Below are positions 14,987 through 22,140 of a stretch of 32,047 bases of DNA, one piece after another. The DNA lies in NCBI GenBank assembly GCA_022837505.1, contig JALHFZ010000012.1, positions 1 through 32,047 on the forward strand, in the 5' to 3' direction. The first letter of the stretch is position 1, and each line of letters opens with the position of its first letter. The translations under genes were made by a program, and so were the position numbers. The notes beneath the pieces are model-generated. The model was not told the DNA's origin and searched no databases. It worked only from the letters and a program-made list of their open reading frames with translations. This stretch comes from Synergistaceae bacterium (GTDB taxonomy: Bacteria; Synergistota; Synergistia; Synergistales; Aminobacteriaceae).

Positions 14987-16048
14987 TTACAGGGCGAGAA
15001 GCCGCCTGCATTCGTCCTCGATCTCCTTGACCGAAGGGGCGAAACCGCCCGTGCGGCCGTAGAAGGAGACCGGATACCGGCAGTTCGTGGCGACCTTCAC
15101 GTCGTCGATCATCTGTCCGGCGTTCATCTCCGCCACAAGGATATGGCGGATCCCATCGGGAAGGGCCTGGAAGGCATCCGTGGGATAGGGCCACAGGGTG
15201 ATCGGGCGGATCATTCCGACTTTGAGCCCCTCCGCCCGGAGGTTGTTCACCGCGGAGCGGGAGATCCGCGCGGTCGTTCCGTAGGCGGCGATGAGGAGCT
15301 CTGCATCCTCCACATGGTAGGTCTCGCAGCGCTGCTCTGTCTCTTTTATTCTTCCGTATTTCTCCTGAAGTCTGCGGTTGTGGGCCTCAAGGGGTTCGGG
15401 GGTCAGGAAAAGGCTGTGAAGGTGGCTCCGCTTTCCTCCCCGCTCTCCCATGAAGCCAAGCCCCCAGGTGGTATCCGCCGGGTCATCCCTCGTGGCGCTG
15501 GGGTGGATCTCCACGGCCTCCATCATCTGTCCCATGAAGCCGTCGGCGGCCACCATGACGGGATTGCGGTATTTCTGGGCGAGTTCGAAGGAAAGCTGGG
15601 TCAGGTCAACGCACTCCTGCAGGGTGCTCGGCGCGAGGACGATGAGATTGTAGTCTCCGTTTCCGCCGCCCTTGGTGGACTGAAGATAGTCCGCCTGGCC
15701 GGGGAGTATCCCTCCGAGGCCGGGGCCGGCCCTCATGACGTTCACGATGACCGCGGGGATTTCCGATCCCGCGATGTAGGAGATTCCCTCGGACATGAGG
15801 GAGATTCCGGGGCTCGACGAGGAGGTCATCACCCGGTAGCCGGTGGCTCCCCCTCCCATGACCATGTTGATCGAGGCCACTTCGCTCTCCGCCTGGACAT
15901 AGGTGCCTCCCACCTCAGGCAGGTGGGCGGACATATATTCAGGAATTTCGTTCTGGGGTGTTATGGGGTACCCGAAAAAGAATTTGCATCCTGCCTGTAT
16001 TGCCGCTTCCGCTATTGCTTCGGTTCCTTTCATCAATACGCGTCCCAT
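14987..16048 (-). CDS. korA: 2-oxoacid:ferredoxin oxidoreductase, alpha subunit (KorA/VorB)
   Basis: This is the alpha chain, which contributes the pyrimidine-binding domain and the CoA-side domain. The 353-residue protein shows KGTEAIAEAAIQAGC, FFGYPITPQNEI, QAESEVASINMVMGG and MTSSSSPGISLMSE in the first domain. A RPITLWPYP strand and EMNAGQMIDDV lie in the C-terminal transketolase-like domain. This length and motif set match chains often named either KorA or VorB (3-methyl-2-oxobutanoate dehydrogenase). The symbol korA is used for the family and not as a claim about substrate. It follows korD by 23 bases. Confidence 0.94.
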   Translation of the reverse strand: MGRVLMKGTEAIAEAAIQAGCKFFFGYPITPQNEIPEYMSAHLPEVGGTYVQAESEVASINMVMGGGATGYRVMTSSSSPGISLMSEGISYIAGSEIPAVIVNVMRAGPGLGGILPGQADYLQSTKGGGNGDYNLIVLAPSTLQECVDLTQLSFELAQKYRNPVMVAADGFMGQMMEAVEIHPSATRDDPADTTWGLGFMGERGGKRSHLHSLFLTPEPLEAHNRRLQEKYGRIKETEQRCETYHVEDAELLIAAYGTTARISRSAVNNLRAEGLKVGMIRPITLWPYPTDAFQALPDGIRHILVAEMNAGQMIDDVKVATNCRYPVSFYGRTGGFAPSVKEIEDECRRLLAL

Positions 16049-16071
16049 ATCGTCACCTCCGGGGGTCAGTC

Positions 16072-16287
16072 TTACTCCTCAGTCTTGAACACTTCAATCG
16101 CCGCATCCGGACAGGTTACCGCGCACAGCGCGCAGCCGATGCACCCCTCTTTGAACTGCTCCACCGGCCGGTATCCCTTCGTGTTCGTCTTCTCCGAAAT
16201 CCGGAGAACTTTCGTCGGGCATACCGCTACACAGAGTCCGCAGCTTTTGCAGTACTTTTCGTGTATTTCAACGCGACCCTTCGGCAT
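16072..16287 (-). CDS. korD: 2-oxoacid:ferredoxin oxidoreductase, delta subunit (2x[4Fe-4S] ferredoxin)
   Basis: This small iron-sulfur chain passes electrons from the catalytic subunits to ferredoxin. The protein of about 71 residues has two complete cluster motifs, CKSCGLCVAVCP and CIGCALCAVTCP, separated by about 20 residues, as in KorD/VorC. The ATG at 16287 is preferred because AAGGGG lies eight bases upstream; a GTG at 16296 would sit directly on that site. It is the first of korD-A-B-C and lies 25 bases after the ATPase gene. Confidence 0.93.
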   Translation of the reverse strand: MPKGRVEIHEKYCKSCGLCVAVCPTKVLRISEKTNTKGYRPVEQFKEGCIGCALCAVTCPDAAIEVFKTEE

Positions 16288-16312
16288 TTCTTCCACCCCT
16301 TTTCAAAAAGAA

Positions 16313-17107
16313 TTAATCTTTGCGTTCCATTGTTCCCGAGGACCACATGGCTCCCTCTTCCCACGGCAGCATCATATACCGGAAAAGGGGCCACAGAGGG
16401 ACTGAGATTTCCCGCTCGTCGAAGATTTCGGCCGTGCGGCAATGAAGCTCGGGGGATACTCCCGCGCAGAGGACGGGGAGGCCCAGCCTCGAACCCGCCT
16501 CCAGTACCGCAGCCAGTCCGTCAGCCACGTCTGAAGGGGTCGTCTGTTCCATGAGATGAGAATTGCTTATGAGCGCCCCTACGGAAAGGCCTCCGATCTG
16601 CTCCATTTTACGAAGCATTTTCTCTATTGCCTCCGGAGTTGCCGTCTGGGGGCGGAAGGAGTTCACCACGAGGATGAGAAGGTACCCCGCTTCCCTGATG
16701 TCCGGTTCAAACTGCTTCAGGGCGAGGGCTCCCTCGGCGTCCCCCCCGATATCGAGGAGAAGGCGCCCCGTCTCCTCTCCGAGGGCCCAGAGGACCTGGG
16801 GGGAGACGATGGACATGTCTGACCACCGGGAACTTTCAGGAGGGGTGATGATTTTGAAGCCCTTGTCTCCGAGGGTCTCGGCGACCTGGCGAATGCAGAA
16901 GTAGGGGTTGATGATGTCCATATCGGCGATGGTGATGGTCTCTCCCAGGCTTTTGAAGCCGAGGGCGAGGTTGAGAACCCATTCGGTCTTGCCGGAACCG
17001 AGGGCACCGGTGACGGCGATGGCCTTGGGCCAGTCGGCCCGGGGAGCGAGGGCCGAAAGGGCGGAGTGCATGAGATTCGAATAGAGCGAAATATCCGGTT
17101 TCTTCAC
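16313..17107 (-). CDS. P-loop ATPase (CobQ/MinD-like), linked to the 2-oxoacid oxidoreductase operon; function unknown
   Basis: This cytoplasmic nucleotide-binding protein has about 264 residues. It has a Walker A loop TGALGSGKT (about residues 33-41), an aspartate-rich DMDIINPYF segment (60-68) and a Walker B-type LLLDIGGDAEG (117-127). An ILVVNSFRP segment and GALISNS, a likely base-specificity strand, follow. The order fits the SIMIBI class, which includes metal-centre maturation and partitioning ATPases, but the signature lysine of the MinD loop is absent. The GTG at 17107 overlaps the stop of fmt (GTGA) and has AGGAGATG seven bases upstream. It sits directly in front of korD, so a role in assembling or activating the Fe-S/ThDP complex is an attractive but unproven inference. 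Confidence 0.85.
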   Translation of the reverse strand: MKKPDISLYSNLMHSALSALAPRADWPKAIAVTGALGSGKTEWVLNLALGFKSLGETITIADMDIINPYFCIRQVAETLGDKGFKIITPPESSRWSDMSIVSPQVLWALGEETGRLLLDIGGDAEGALALKQFEPDIREAGYLLILVVNSFRPQTATPEAIEKMLRKMEQIGGLSVGALISNSHLMEQTTPSDVADGLAAVLEAGSRLGLPVLCAGVSPELHCRTAEIFDEREISVPLWPLFRYMMLPWEEGAMWSSGTMERKD

Positions 17108-18054
17108 AGGAGAACATCTCCTTTCTTCAGCCGGAGGCCCCGGGCCCAATCAGCTCCGTCGAGGCGCTTTTTCCCCTCGGGCTGTACGGAGTGAAGCTCC
17201 AGGGATCCTCTGCCCGCTGCAACCACGGGGCGGCCTTCGTGAAAATCAAGAATCGTACCGGGCGTACCGGAGGGTCGGGCGCGAAGGGCCTTCCAGACCT
17301 TTATCCTCTTTGAATTCATAAGGAAAAACGCCCCCGGCGCAGGGTTGAGGGATCGAACGAGATCGGCGATTGCCCCCGCCGGCCTGCTCCATACTATTTC
17401 CCCTTCTGAGGGGGAAATTTTAGGAGCGTTTGTCGCAAATTCAGAATCTTGCGGTGTAAACTTGCAAGTACCTTCAATCATGCATTTTACACCTAAAAGA
17501 TAAAGTTCGCTACCTATTTGAGCCAGCGCGGAGAGAACTTCTCCCGCCGTCTCTTCCTCTCCGGGGGAGTAGGATCTCTGAAGGAGAATCGGCCCCTCGT
17601 CCATCCCCTCCGTCAGGCGAAAGAGGGTTACCCCCGTGGGGTTCTCTCCCTCCATGAGGGCCCGCTGTACCGGGGCGGCCCCCCGATACCGGGGGAGGAG
17701 GGAGGGGTGGATGTTCAGGCACCCCCAGAGGGGTGTCGAGAGGAGAGGCTCTTTGATCTTCTGGCCGAAATCCACCACGAGAATTGAAAGGGGGGGCCGG
17801 CGGGCCAGAAGGGAGAGGATTTTTTCGTCCGCTGAAACGGAGGGAGATGAGCACAGGGGGAGGGAGCGGGAGGTACAGAATTGCTCCACCGGAGAGGGGC
17901 GGTAGGAAAGCCCCCGGCCCCCCCGGGAAGGAGGGGACGTCACCACGAGGGAAAAGAGGAGATGGTCGGAGAGGTTCTCAAGACATTCGGCGGCAAAGGT
18001 TCCCGTGCCGAAGAACCACAGGTCGGGCTGAATGTCCCCGGAGGGGGAGATCAC
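17104..18054 (-). CDS. fmt: Methionyl-tRNA formyltransferase
   Basis: Fmt formylates the initiator Met-tRNA using 10-formyl-tetrahydrofolate. The 316-residue protein shows the catalytic LNIHPSLLPRYRGAAPVQRAL segment (Asn114, His116) and the matching aspartate in GMDEGPIL (Asp152), with the usual 36-residue spacing. A C-terminal OB-like tRNA-binding domain follows. The N terminus is slightly divergent (LWFFGTGTFAAECL). The start is a GTG whose last two bases are part of the def stop codon (GTGA), so translation is coupled to def, the enzyme that later removes the formyl group. A stretch of about 110 bases (about 17400-17510) is noticeably AT-richer than its surroundings but keeps the frame. 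Confidence 0.95.
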   Translation of the reverse strand: MISPSGDIQPDLWFFGTGTFAAECLENLSDHLLFSLVVTSPPSRGGRGLSYRPSPVEQFCTSRSLPLCSSPSVSADEKILSLLARRPPLSILVVDFGQKIKEPLLSTPLWGCLNIHPSLLPRYRGAAPVQRALMEGENPTGVTLFRLTEGMDEGPILLQRSYSPGEEETAGEVLSALAQIGSELYLLGVKCMIEGTCKFTPQDSEFATNAPKISPSEGEIVWSRPAGAIADLVRSLNPAPGAFFLMNSKRIKVWKALRARPSGTPGTILDFHEGRPVVAAGRGSLELHSVQPEGKKRLDGADWARGLRLKKGDVLL

Positions 18055-18569
18055 TTTTTTCTCCCTCTGCGCTTTTCCACCGGTTCGGAGCCGTTCCTGA
18101 GGAGCTTCTTCCGTGCCATGGAGCGCTTGAGGGGAGAGAAGTGGTCAATAAGCAGTTTTCCTTCGAGATGATCCATCTCGTGAAGAAAGGCCCGGGCGAG
18201 AAAGCCGGAGACCTCGCTGGTCACCTCGTTGCCGTTGATATCCCGGCAGGTCAGTGTGATCTTCTCGGGGCGCACCACCGTGCCGTAGATGCCGGGGAAG
18301 CTGAGGCATCCCTCCTCTCCTGACTGCTCCCCCTCAGAGGAGGTGACACAGGGGTTGATAAGCACGTGAAGAACTCCCTCATGGAAGATGACGGCAAGTT
18401 TCAGCGACACCCCCACCTGGGGGGCGGCGAGGCCGACGCCGTCCTCGGTGTGCATTACACGGACAAGATCGGCCACGAGATCCTTCAGGGATTCGTCAAA
18501 AACCGAGACCGGCTTGGTCTTGTCCCGTAGAACAGGGTCCGGAAAGACCCTCAGACGGAGATCGTTCAT
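18051..18569 (-). CDS. def: Peptide deformylase
   Basis: This metalloprotease removes the N-formyl group from nascent proteins. The 172-residue protein has the three class motifs: GVGLAAPQVG (44-53), EEGCLSFPG with the metal cysteine Cys88, and HEMDHLEG with His130, Glu131 and His134. The C terminus is basic (KRRGRKK). The ATG at 18569 has only a weak ribosome site (GTGGAAA). It lies just after the rpsA terminator, so it begins a new transcript that continues through fmt, the ATPase gene and korDABC. No convincing promoter was found in the 33-base gap. Confidence 0.96.
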   Translation of the reverse strand: MNDLRLRVFPDPVLRDKTKPVSVFDESLKDLVADLVRVMHTEDGVGLAAPQVGVSLKLAVIFHEGVLHVLINPCVTSSEGEQSGEEGCLSFPGIYGTVVRPEKITLTCRDINGNEVTSEVSGFLARAFLHEMDHLEGKLLIDHFSPLKRSMARKKLLRNGSEPVEKRRGRKK

Positions 18570-18602
18570 GGGTAATTTTCCACTCTTTTCTGATTTCTGA
18601 GT

Positions 18603-18638
18603 AAAAAAAAGGAGGCCGTCCGTTTTCTGACGACCTCC
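18603..18638 (-). terminator. Rho-independent terminator after rpsA
   Basis: On the minus strand a ten-pair stem GGAGGTCGTC/GACGGCCTCC (one T-G wobble) with an eight-base loop is followed by eight T residues. It begins about eight bases after the rpsA stop codon and ends the alaS-to-rpsA transcript. Confidence 0.92.
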
Positions 18639-18646
18639 CGGTGTAT

Positions 18647-20290
18647 TCAGTCCTGCATGGAGTTCTTCAGAAGTTCTCCTATACTGACGCTGGCTTCTCC
18701 GTCGTTCCCGACGTTCTTTGGCTGGCGGTCGTGGTCCTGCCGGTCCGTCCGCCCTCTCCGCCGGTCATCCTCCCGGGGGCGGCGCTGCTGCTGGGGCTGC
18801 TGCTGATGAGCAGGCTCCTCCAGGGCGCTGATGCTCAGGCGCATCCGCCGCTCGGCGGGGTTGATCTCGATAATCCGGGCGGTCACCTGCTGCCCCTCTT
18901 CGAGAACGTCGCCGGGCTTCTCCACCCGCCGGGTGCTGAGCTGGGAGATGTGAATGAGCCCCTCCACTCCCTCTTCGATTTCGACGAAGGCGCCGAAATC
19001 GGCGAGGCGGACGACCTTCACCTCGATATCCTGATCCTTGGAGTAGCGGGTCGCCACATCGCTCCAGGGGTCGTTGAGCTGCTTGTATCCGAGGCTCATG
19101 CGCTTCTTCTCCATATCCACATCAAGGACGACCACTTCCACTTCCTGTCCCTTCCGAAGGACATCCCGGGGGTGCTTGATCCGGGTCCAGCTGAGGTCGC
19201 CGATATGGATGAGCCCTTCGATTCCCGGCTCCACTTCGATGAAGGCGCCGAAATCGGTCACGTTGGTCACGATTCCCGTGGCGCGGTCGTTCGGCTTCCA
19301 GCGGTCGGCAGCGCTCAGCCAGGGATCATCCTGGGTCTGCTTTATGCTGAGGGAGAGGCGGTTCTTCTCCCGGTCGATGCCGATGACCTTGACCTTGACG
19401 GGGTCTCCCTTTTTGAACATCTCCTTGGGCTTGATATTCCGCTTCCAGGAGAGTTCGCTCATGTGAACGAGTCCGTCCATGGGGCCGACGTTCACGAAGA
19501 CGCCGAAGGAGGTGATGCTGCTCACTTCGCCGTCGAGAACCGTACCCTCGCTGACATTGGCGTAGAAGTCCTCCCTCTCGCTCGAGAGGGTCTCCTCCAC
19601 GATCTGTCTCCGGGAGAAGACAAGGCGGTGTTTTTTCTTGTCCCGCTCGAGGAGCTTGGCCTCGAACTCTTCACCTACAAACTTTCCGGGGTTGACTCCC
19701 CTGCCCTCTTCGGCAAGGTGAGAGATGGGCACAAACCCCTCAAGGCCGCAGCATTCGACCATGAGGCCGCCCTTGACCTTGCGGATACCCCGAACGGTAA
19801 GCACATCGCTCTCTGAAAGTTTATGTTCAAGCTCGTTCCACCGGCGGTCAAACTCGCTCCGCCATCTGCTCACGGTGAGCTGGGCTTCTTCGCCGTGGCG
19901 GATGCTGACCACCTGAACGGAAATCTTGTCGTCTACTTGGGGTTCATCGGCGTCCTCGACCAGAACCCGGTGGGACCATTCCCTGGCCGGGAGAAATCCT
20001 TCGCATTTGTACCCCACGTCGATAAGCCAGCCGCCGTCCACGGCGTTGACTACCGTACCCTGGACGACCTTTCCGCGCTGGATCTCCTCGCCGTCTCCGT
20101 ACATTTCGAGCATGCTCTCCATGGTCTCAGGCTCGTCCGATTCGACCTCTGTTCCGGCAGAATCCTCCTCGACAGGAAGGGCGTCCTGTTCCTCCGTCAA
20201 CCTGTCCGTTACATACACATGTTCCGTCTTCTGTTCCTCTGCTACGGATTCCTCCGCCTGAAGCTCGTCATTTCTCGTTTCTTCCGTCAT
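18647..20290 (-). CDS. rpsA: 30S ribosomal protein S1-like protein with five S1 domains
   Basis: This RNA-binding ribosomal protein helps mRNA docking. The 547-residue protein has an acidic, low-complexity N-terminal region of about 70 residues, then five S1 OB-folds at about 74-142, 163-228, 250-318, 336-404 and 421-490. Domains 3 to 5 are the most canonical (SFGVFVNV, DFGAFIEV, DFGAFVEI with GL(V/I)H(M/I) strands), and domain 2 is divergent. It ends in a glutamine- and arginine-rich tail (about 494-523) with a short conserved-looking SIGELLKNSM end. The ATG at 20290 has AAGGGGG upstream and overlaps the end of ispH by 23 bases. The ispH-S1 linkage is well known in anaerobic bacteria, where the two are sometimes fused. 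Confidence 0.92.
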   Translation of the reverse strand: MTEETRNDELQAEESVAEEQKTEHVYVTDRLTEEQDALPVEEDSAGTEVESDEPETMESMLEMYGDGEEIQRGKVVQGTVVNAVDGGWLIDVGYKCEGFLPAREWSHRVLVEDADEPQVDDKISVQVVSIRHGEEAQLTVSRWRSEFDRRWNELEHKLSESDVLTVRGIRKVKGGLMVECCGLEGFVPISHLAEEGRGVNPGKFVGEEFEAKLLERDKKKHRLVFSRRQIVEETLSSEREDFYANVSEGTVLDGEVSSITSFGVFVNVGPMDGLVHMSELSWKRNIKPKEMFKKGDPVKVKVIGIDREKNRLSLSIKQTQDDPWLSAADRWKPNDRATGIVTNVTDFGAFIEVEPGIEGLIHIGDLSWTRIKHPRDVLRKGQEVEVVVLDVDMEKKRMSLGYKQLNDPWSDVATRYSKDQDIEVKVVRLADFGAFVEIEEGVEGLIHISQLSTRRVEKPGDVLEEGQQVTARIIEINPAERRMRLSISALEEPAHQQQPQQQRRPREDDRRRGRTDRQDHDRQPKNVGNDGEASVSIGELLKNSMQD

Positions 20291-21188
20291 AATCTTCCAT
20301 CCCCCTTGACACCTGCGATGTCTCTATTGCGTTTATCAGTTCATTTATGATCCAGTCCGGCGTACTTGCGCCGGCTGCGATGCCGATTTTTTTCTTCTCC
20401 CGGAACCAGCGGCAGTCAAGATCCTCTGCCTGTTCGATCCACAGGACGTCGCATTCCCGCGACCGGGCGATCTCAACGAGCTTCGCCGTGTTGGCGCTGT
20501 TCTTTCCGCCCACGACGAGAAGACCGTCCACGTGGTCAGTGATCTTCCTGACCGCTTCCTGCCTCTGGGTCGTTGCGCCGCATATGGTGTTGAATATCCG
20601 AAGCTCCCGGACCCGGGGCGCAAGAATCTTTGCGGCTGCCCCGAGGACCTCGCTCTTCTGCGTCGTCTGCGATATTACTCCCAATCGGTCTTTTTTGCAA
20701 AGTTTTTCCACTTCTCCGAGGGAGGAGGCGACGAAAACCTCACCTCCGGCACATCCGACGATGGCCTGCACTTCCGGGTGGCCCGGATCACCGAGGACGA
20801 GAACGGGATACCCTTCGCCCGAGAGAAGAGCCGCCTTCTCCTGGGCATTTTTCACGAAGGGGCAGGTTGCATCGGTCACCCCGCTGCCGCAGCGTTTCAC
20901 GAGGGCATCCTTCACTGCGGGAGATACCCCGTGAGCCCGGATGAATACCGATGCTCCCGGAGGGACGTCCTCGATTCTGTCCACTACCACGAGCCCCTTC
21001 CGGGTGAGGCGCTCCACCTCCTGGGGGTTGTGGATGGGCATTCCGATAGAATAGACATTCCTGTGCCCTTCCCACCGGGCGGAGCATTCATCAATGCTCT
21101 TTTCGAGGCTTTCGATGGCCCGCTTCACGCCGAAGCAGAATCCCGTGGGGGATGCCACTTCAATTTCCCGTGCAGACTTCTTTCTCAA
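20268..21188 (-). CDS. ispH: 4-hydroxy-3-methylbut-2-enyl diphosphate reductase
   Basis: IspH is the last enzyme of the methylerythritol phosphate pathway. It is an oxygen-sensitive [4Fe-4S] protein producing IPP and DMAPP. The three cluster cysteines are in PTGFCFGVKRAI, TDATCPFVKNAQ and FNTICGATTQRQ. Substrate histidines are in MPIHNPQEV, FIRAHGVSP and DPGHPEVQ, with GGKNSANT near the end. The TTG at 21188 is chosen: it is the first start close to the usual N terminus, and an AGGAGG lies about 12 bases upstream. Starts further up (to 21254) would add a basic extension foreign to the family. It overlaps miaA by 29 bases and rpsA by 23. Confidence 0.93.
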   Translation of the reverse strand: MRKKSAREIEVASPTGFCFGVKRAIESLEKSIDECSARWEGHRNVYSIGMPIHNPQEVERLTRKGLVVVDRIEDVPPGASVFIRAHGVSPAVKDALVKRCGSGVTDATCPFVKNAQEKAALLSGEGYPVLVLGDPGHPEVQAIVGCAGGEVFVASSLGEVEKLCKKDRLGVISQTTQKSEVLGAAAKILAPRVRELRIFNTICGATTQRQEAVRKITDHVDGLLVVGGKNSANTAKLVEIARSRECDVLWIEQAEDLDCRWFREKKKIGIAAGASTPDWIINELINAIETSQVSRGMEDYDGRNEK

Positions 21189-22134
21189 GATGCGTCCGGA
21201 CCTCCTTTTCGATCTCTGCCGCCAAGTCCGGAATAATGCAAGCCGTAGTATCATACCATAGAATCGGTGAAAATTTGCTGAACCATGTCATCTGGCGGCG
21301 GGAAAAGGCCTTCGTCGACCGGATATCCCCCTGGGCGGCCTCCTCAAGGGTCATCTCCCCCCGGAAGTACTGCACAAGCTCTCTGTAGCCGAACCCCTGC
21401 ATGGAGGGGAACCGCTCGTCGAACCCCTGGGCCAGCAGCCATTCCACCTCTTCGGGAAAACCCGAGGCGAACTGTTCCTCCACCCGTCTCTCAATGGCCT
21501 CGTAGAGGAGAGGACGGGGGCGGGTCAGGCCGATATAGAGGACGTCGTAGAGGCCGGCGGGAAGGATCTTTTCATCAAGGGCGTACCACGAGGAGGCGTT
21601 TCTGCCGGTGAGGCGGTGGATCTCAAGGGCCCGGACGACCCTCCGGACGTCGTTTACGTGAAGCCGTCCGGCCGTCTCGGGGTCATCCCGGCGCAGGAGG
21701 TCATGGAGGGCCTCCTTCCCCTCCCGCCGGGCAAAGTCCTCGAGCTCCCTTCGGACCCCACCGTCCCGGGGAAGATTTTTCGACAGCCCTGATCCGAAGA
21801 GGGCATCGTAATAAAAGGGGGTCCCTCCCGCAAAGATCGGCACCCTCCCCCGGGCCCGTATTCTCTCCACGGCGTCCCGGCACCCCAGGACGAAATCTGC
21901 CGCCGAGAAGACCTGGTCCGGGTCAACCACGTCGATCATATGGTGAAGAACTTCTCTTCTGATTGAGGGGGAGATCTTGTCCGCCCCCACATCGAGATAC
22001 CGGTAGACCTGCCGGGAATCCACGGAGATGACCTCGCCCCCCACCCGTTTGGCAAGCTCGATGCTGACGGCAGTCTTTCCGACTGCTGTGGGACCGGCGA
22101 TGGCTATGACGGGAAGGGGCTTTTTTTCTTCCAT
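21160..22134 (-). CDS. miaA: tRNA dimethylallyltransferase
   Basis: MiaA transfers the dimethylallyl group from DMAPP to A37 of tRNAs that read codons starting with U. The 324-residue protein has the P-loop GPTAVGKT (14-21), VDSRQVYRYLDVGADK, IFAGGTPFYYDAL and the C-terminal SRRQMTWF segment. Its substrate DMAPP is made by IspH, encoded next in the same transcript. Only six bases separate it from mutL. Confidence 0.96.
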   Translation of the reverse strand: MEEKKPLPVIAIAGPTAVGKTAVSIELAKRVGGEVISVDSRQVYRYLDVGADKISPSIRREVLHHMIDVVDPDQVFSAADFVLGCRDAVERIRARGRVPIFAGGTPFYYDALFGSGLSKNLPRDGGVRRELEDFARREGKEALHDLLRRDDPETAGRLHVNDVRRVVRALEIHRLTGRNASSWYALDEKILPAGLYDVLYIGLTRPRPLLYEAIERRVEEQFASGFPEEVEWLLAQGFDERFPSMQGFGYRELVQYFRGEMTLEEAAQGDIRSTKAFSRRQMTWFSKFSPILWYDTTACIIPDLAAEIEKEVRTHLEKEVCTGN

Positions 22135-22140
22135 GATCTT

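Noticed and set aside
14879..16405. 508-codon plus-strand open frame antisense to korB, korA and korD
   Set aside because: Lies fully opposite well-conserved subunits, has no recognisable domain and spans several real genes; an artefact of high GC.
18641..19816. 391-codon plus-strand open frame antisense to rpsA
   Set aside because: Repetitive HLLL/DVE-rich translation is the mirror of the repeated S1 domains, not a protein of its own.
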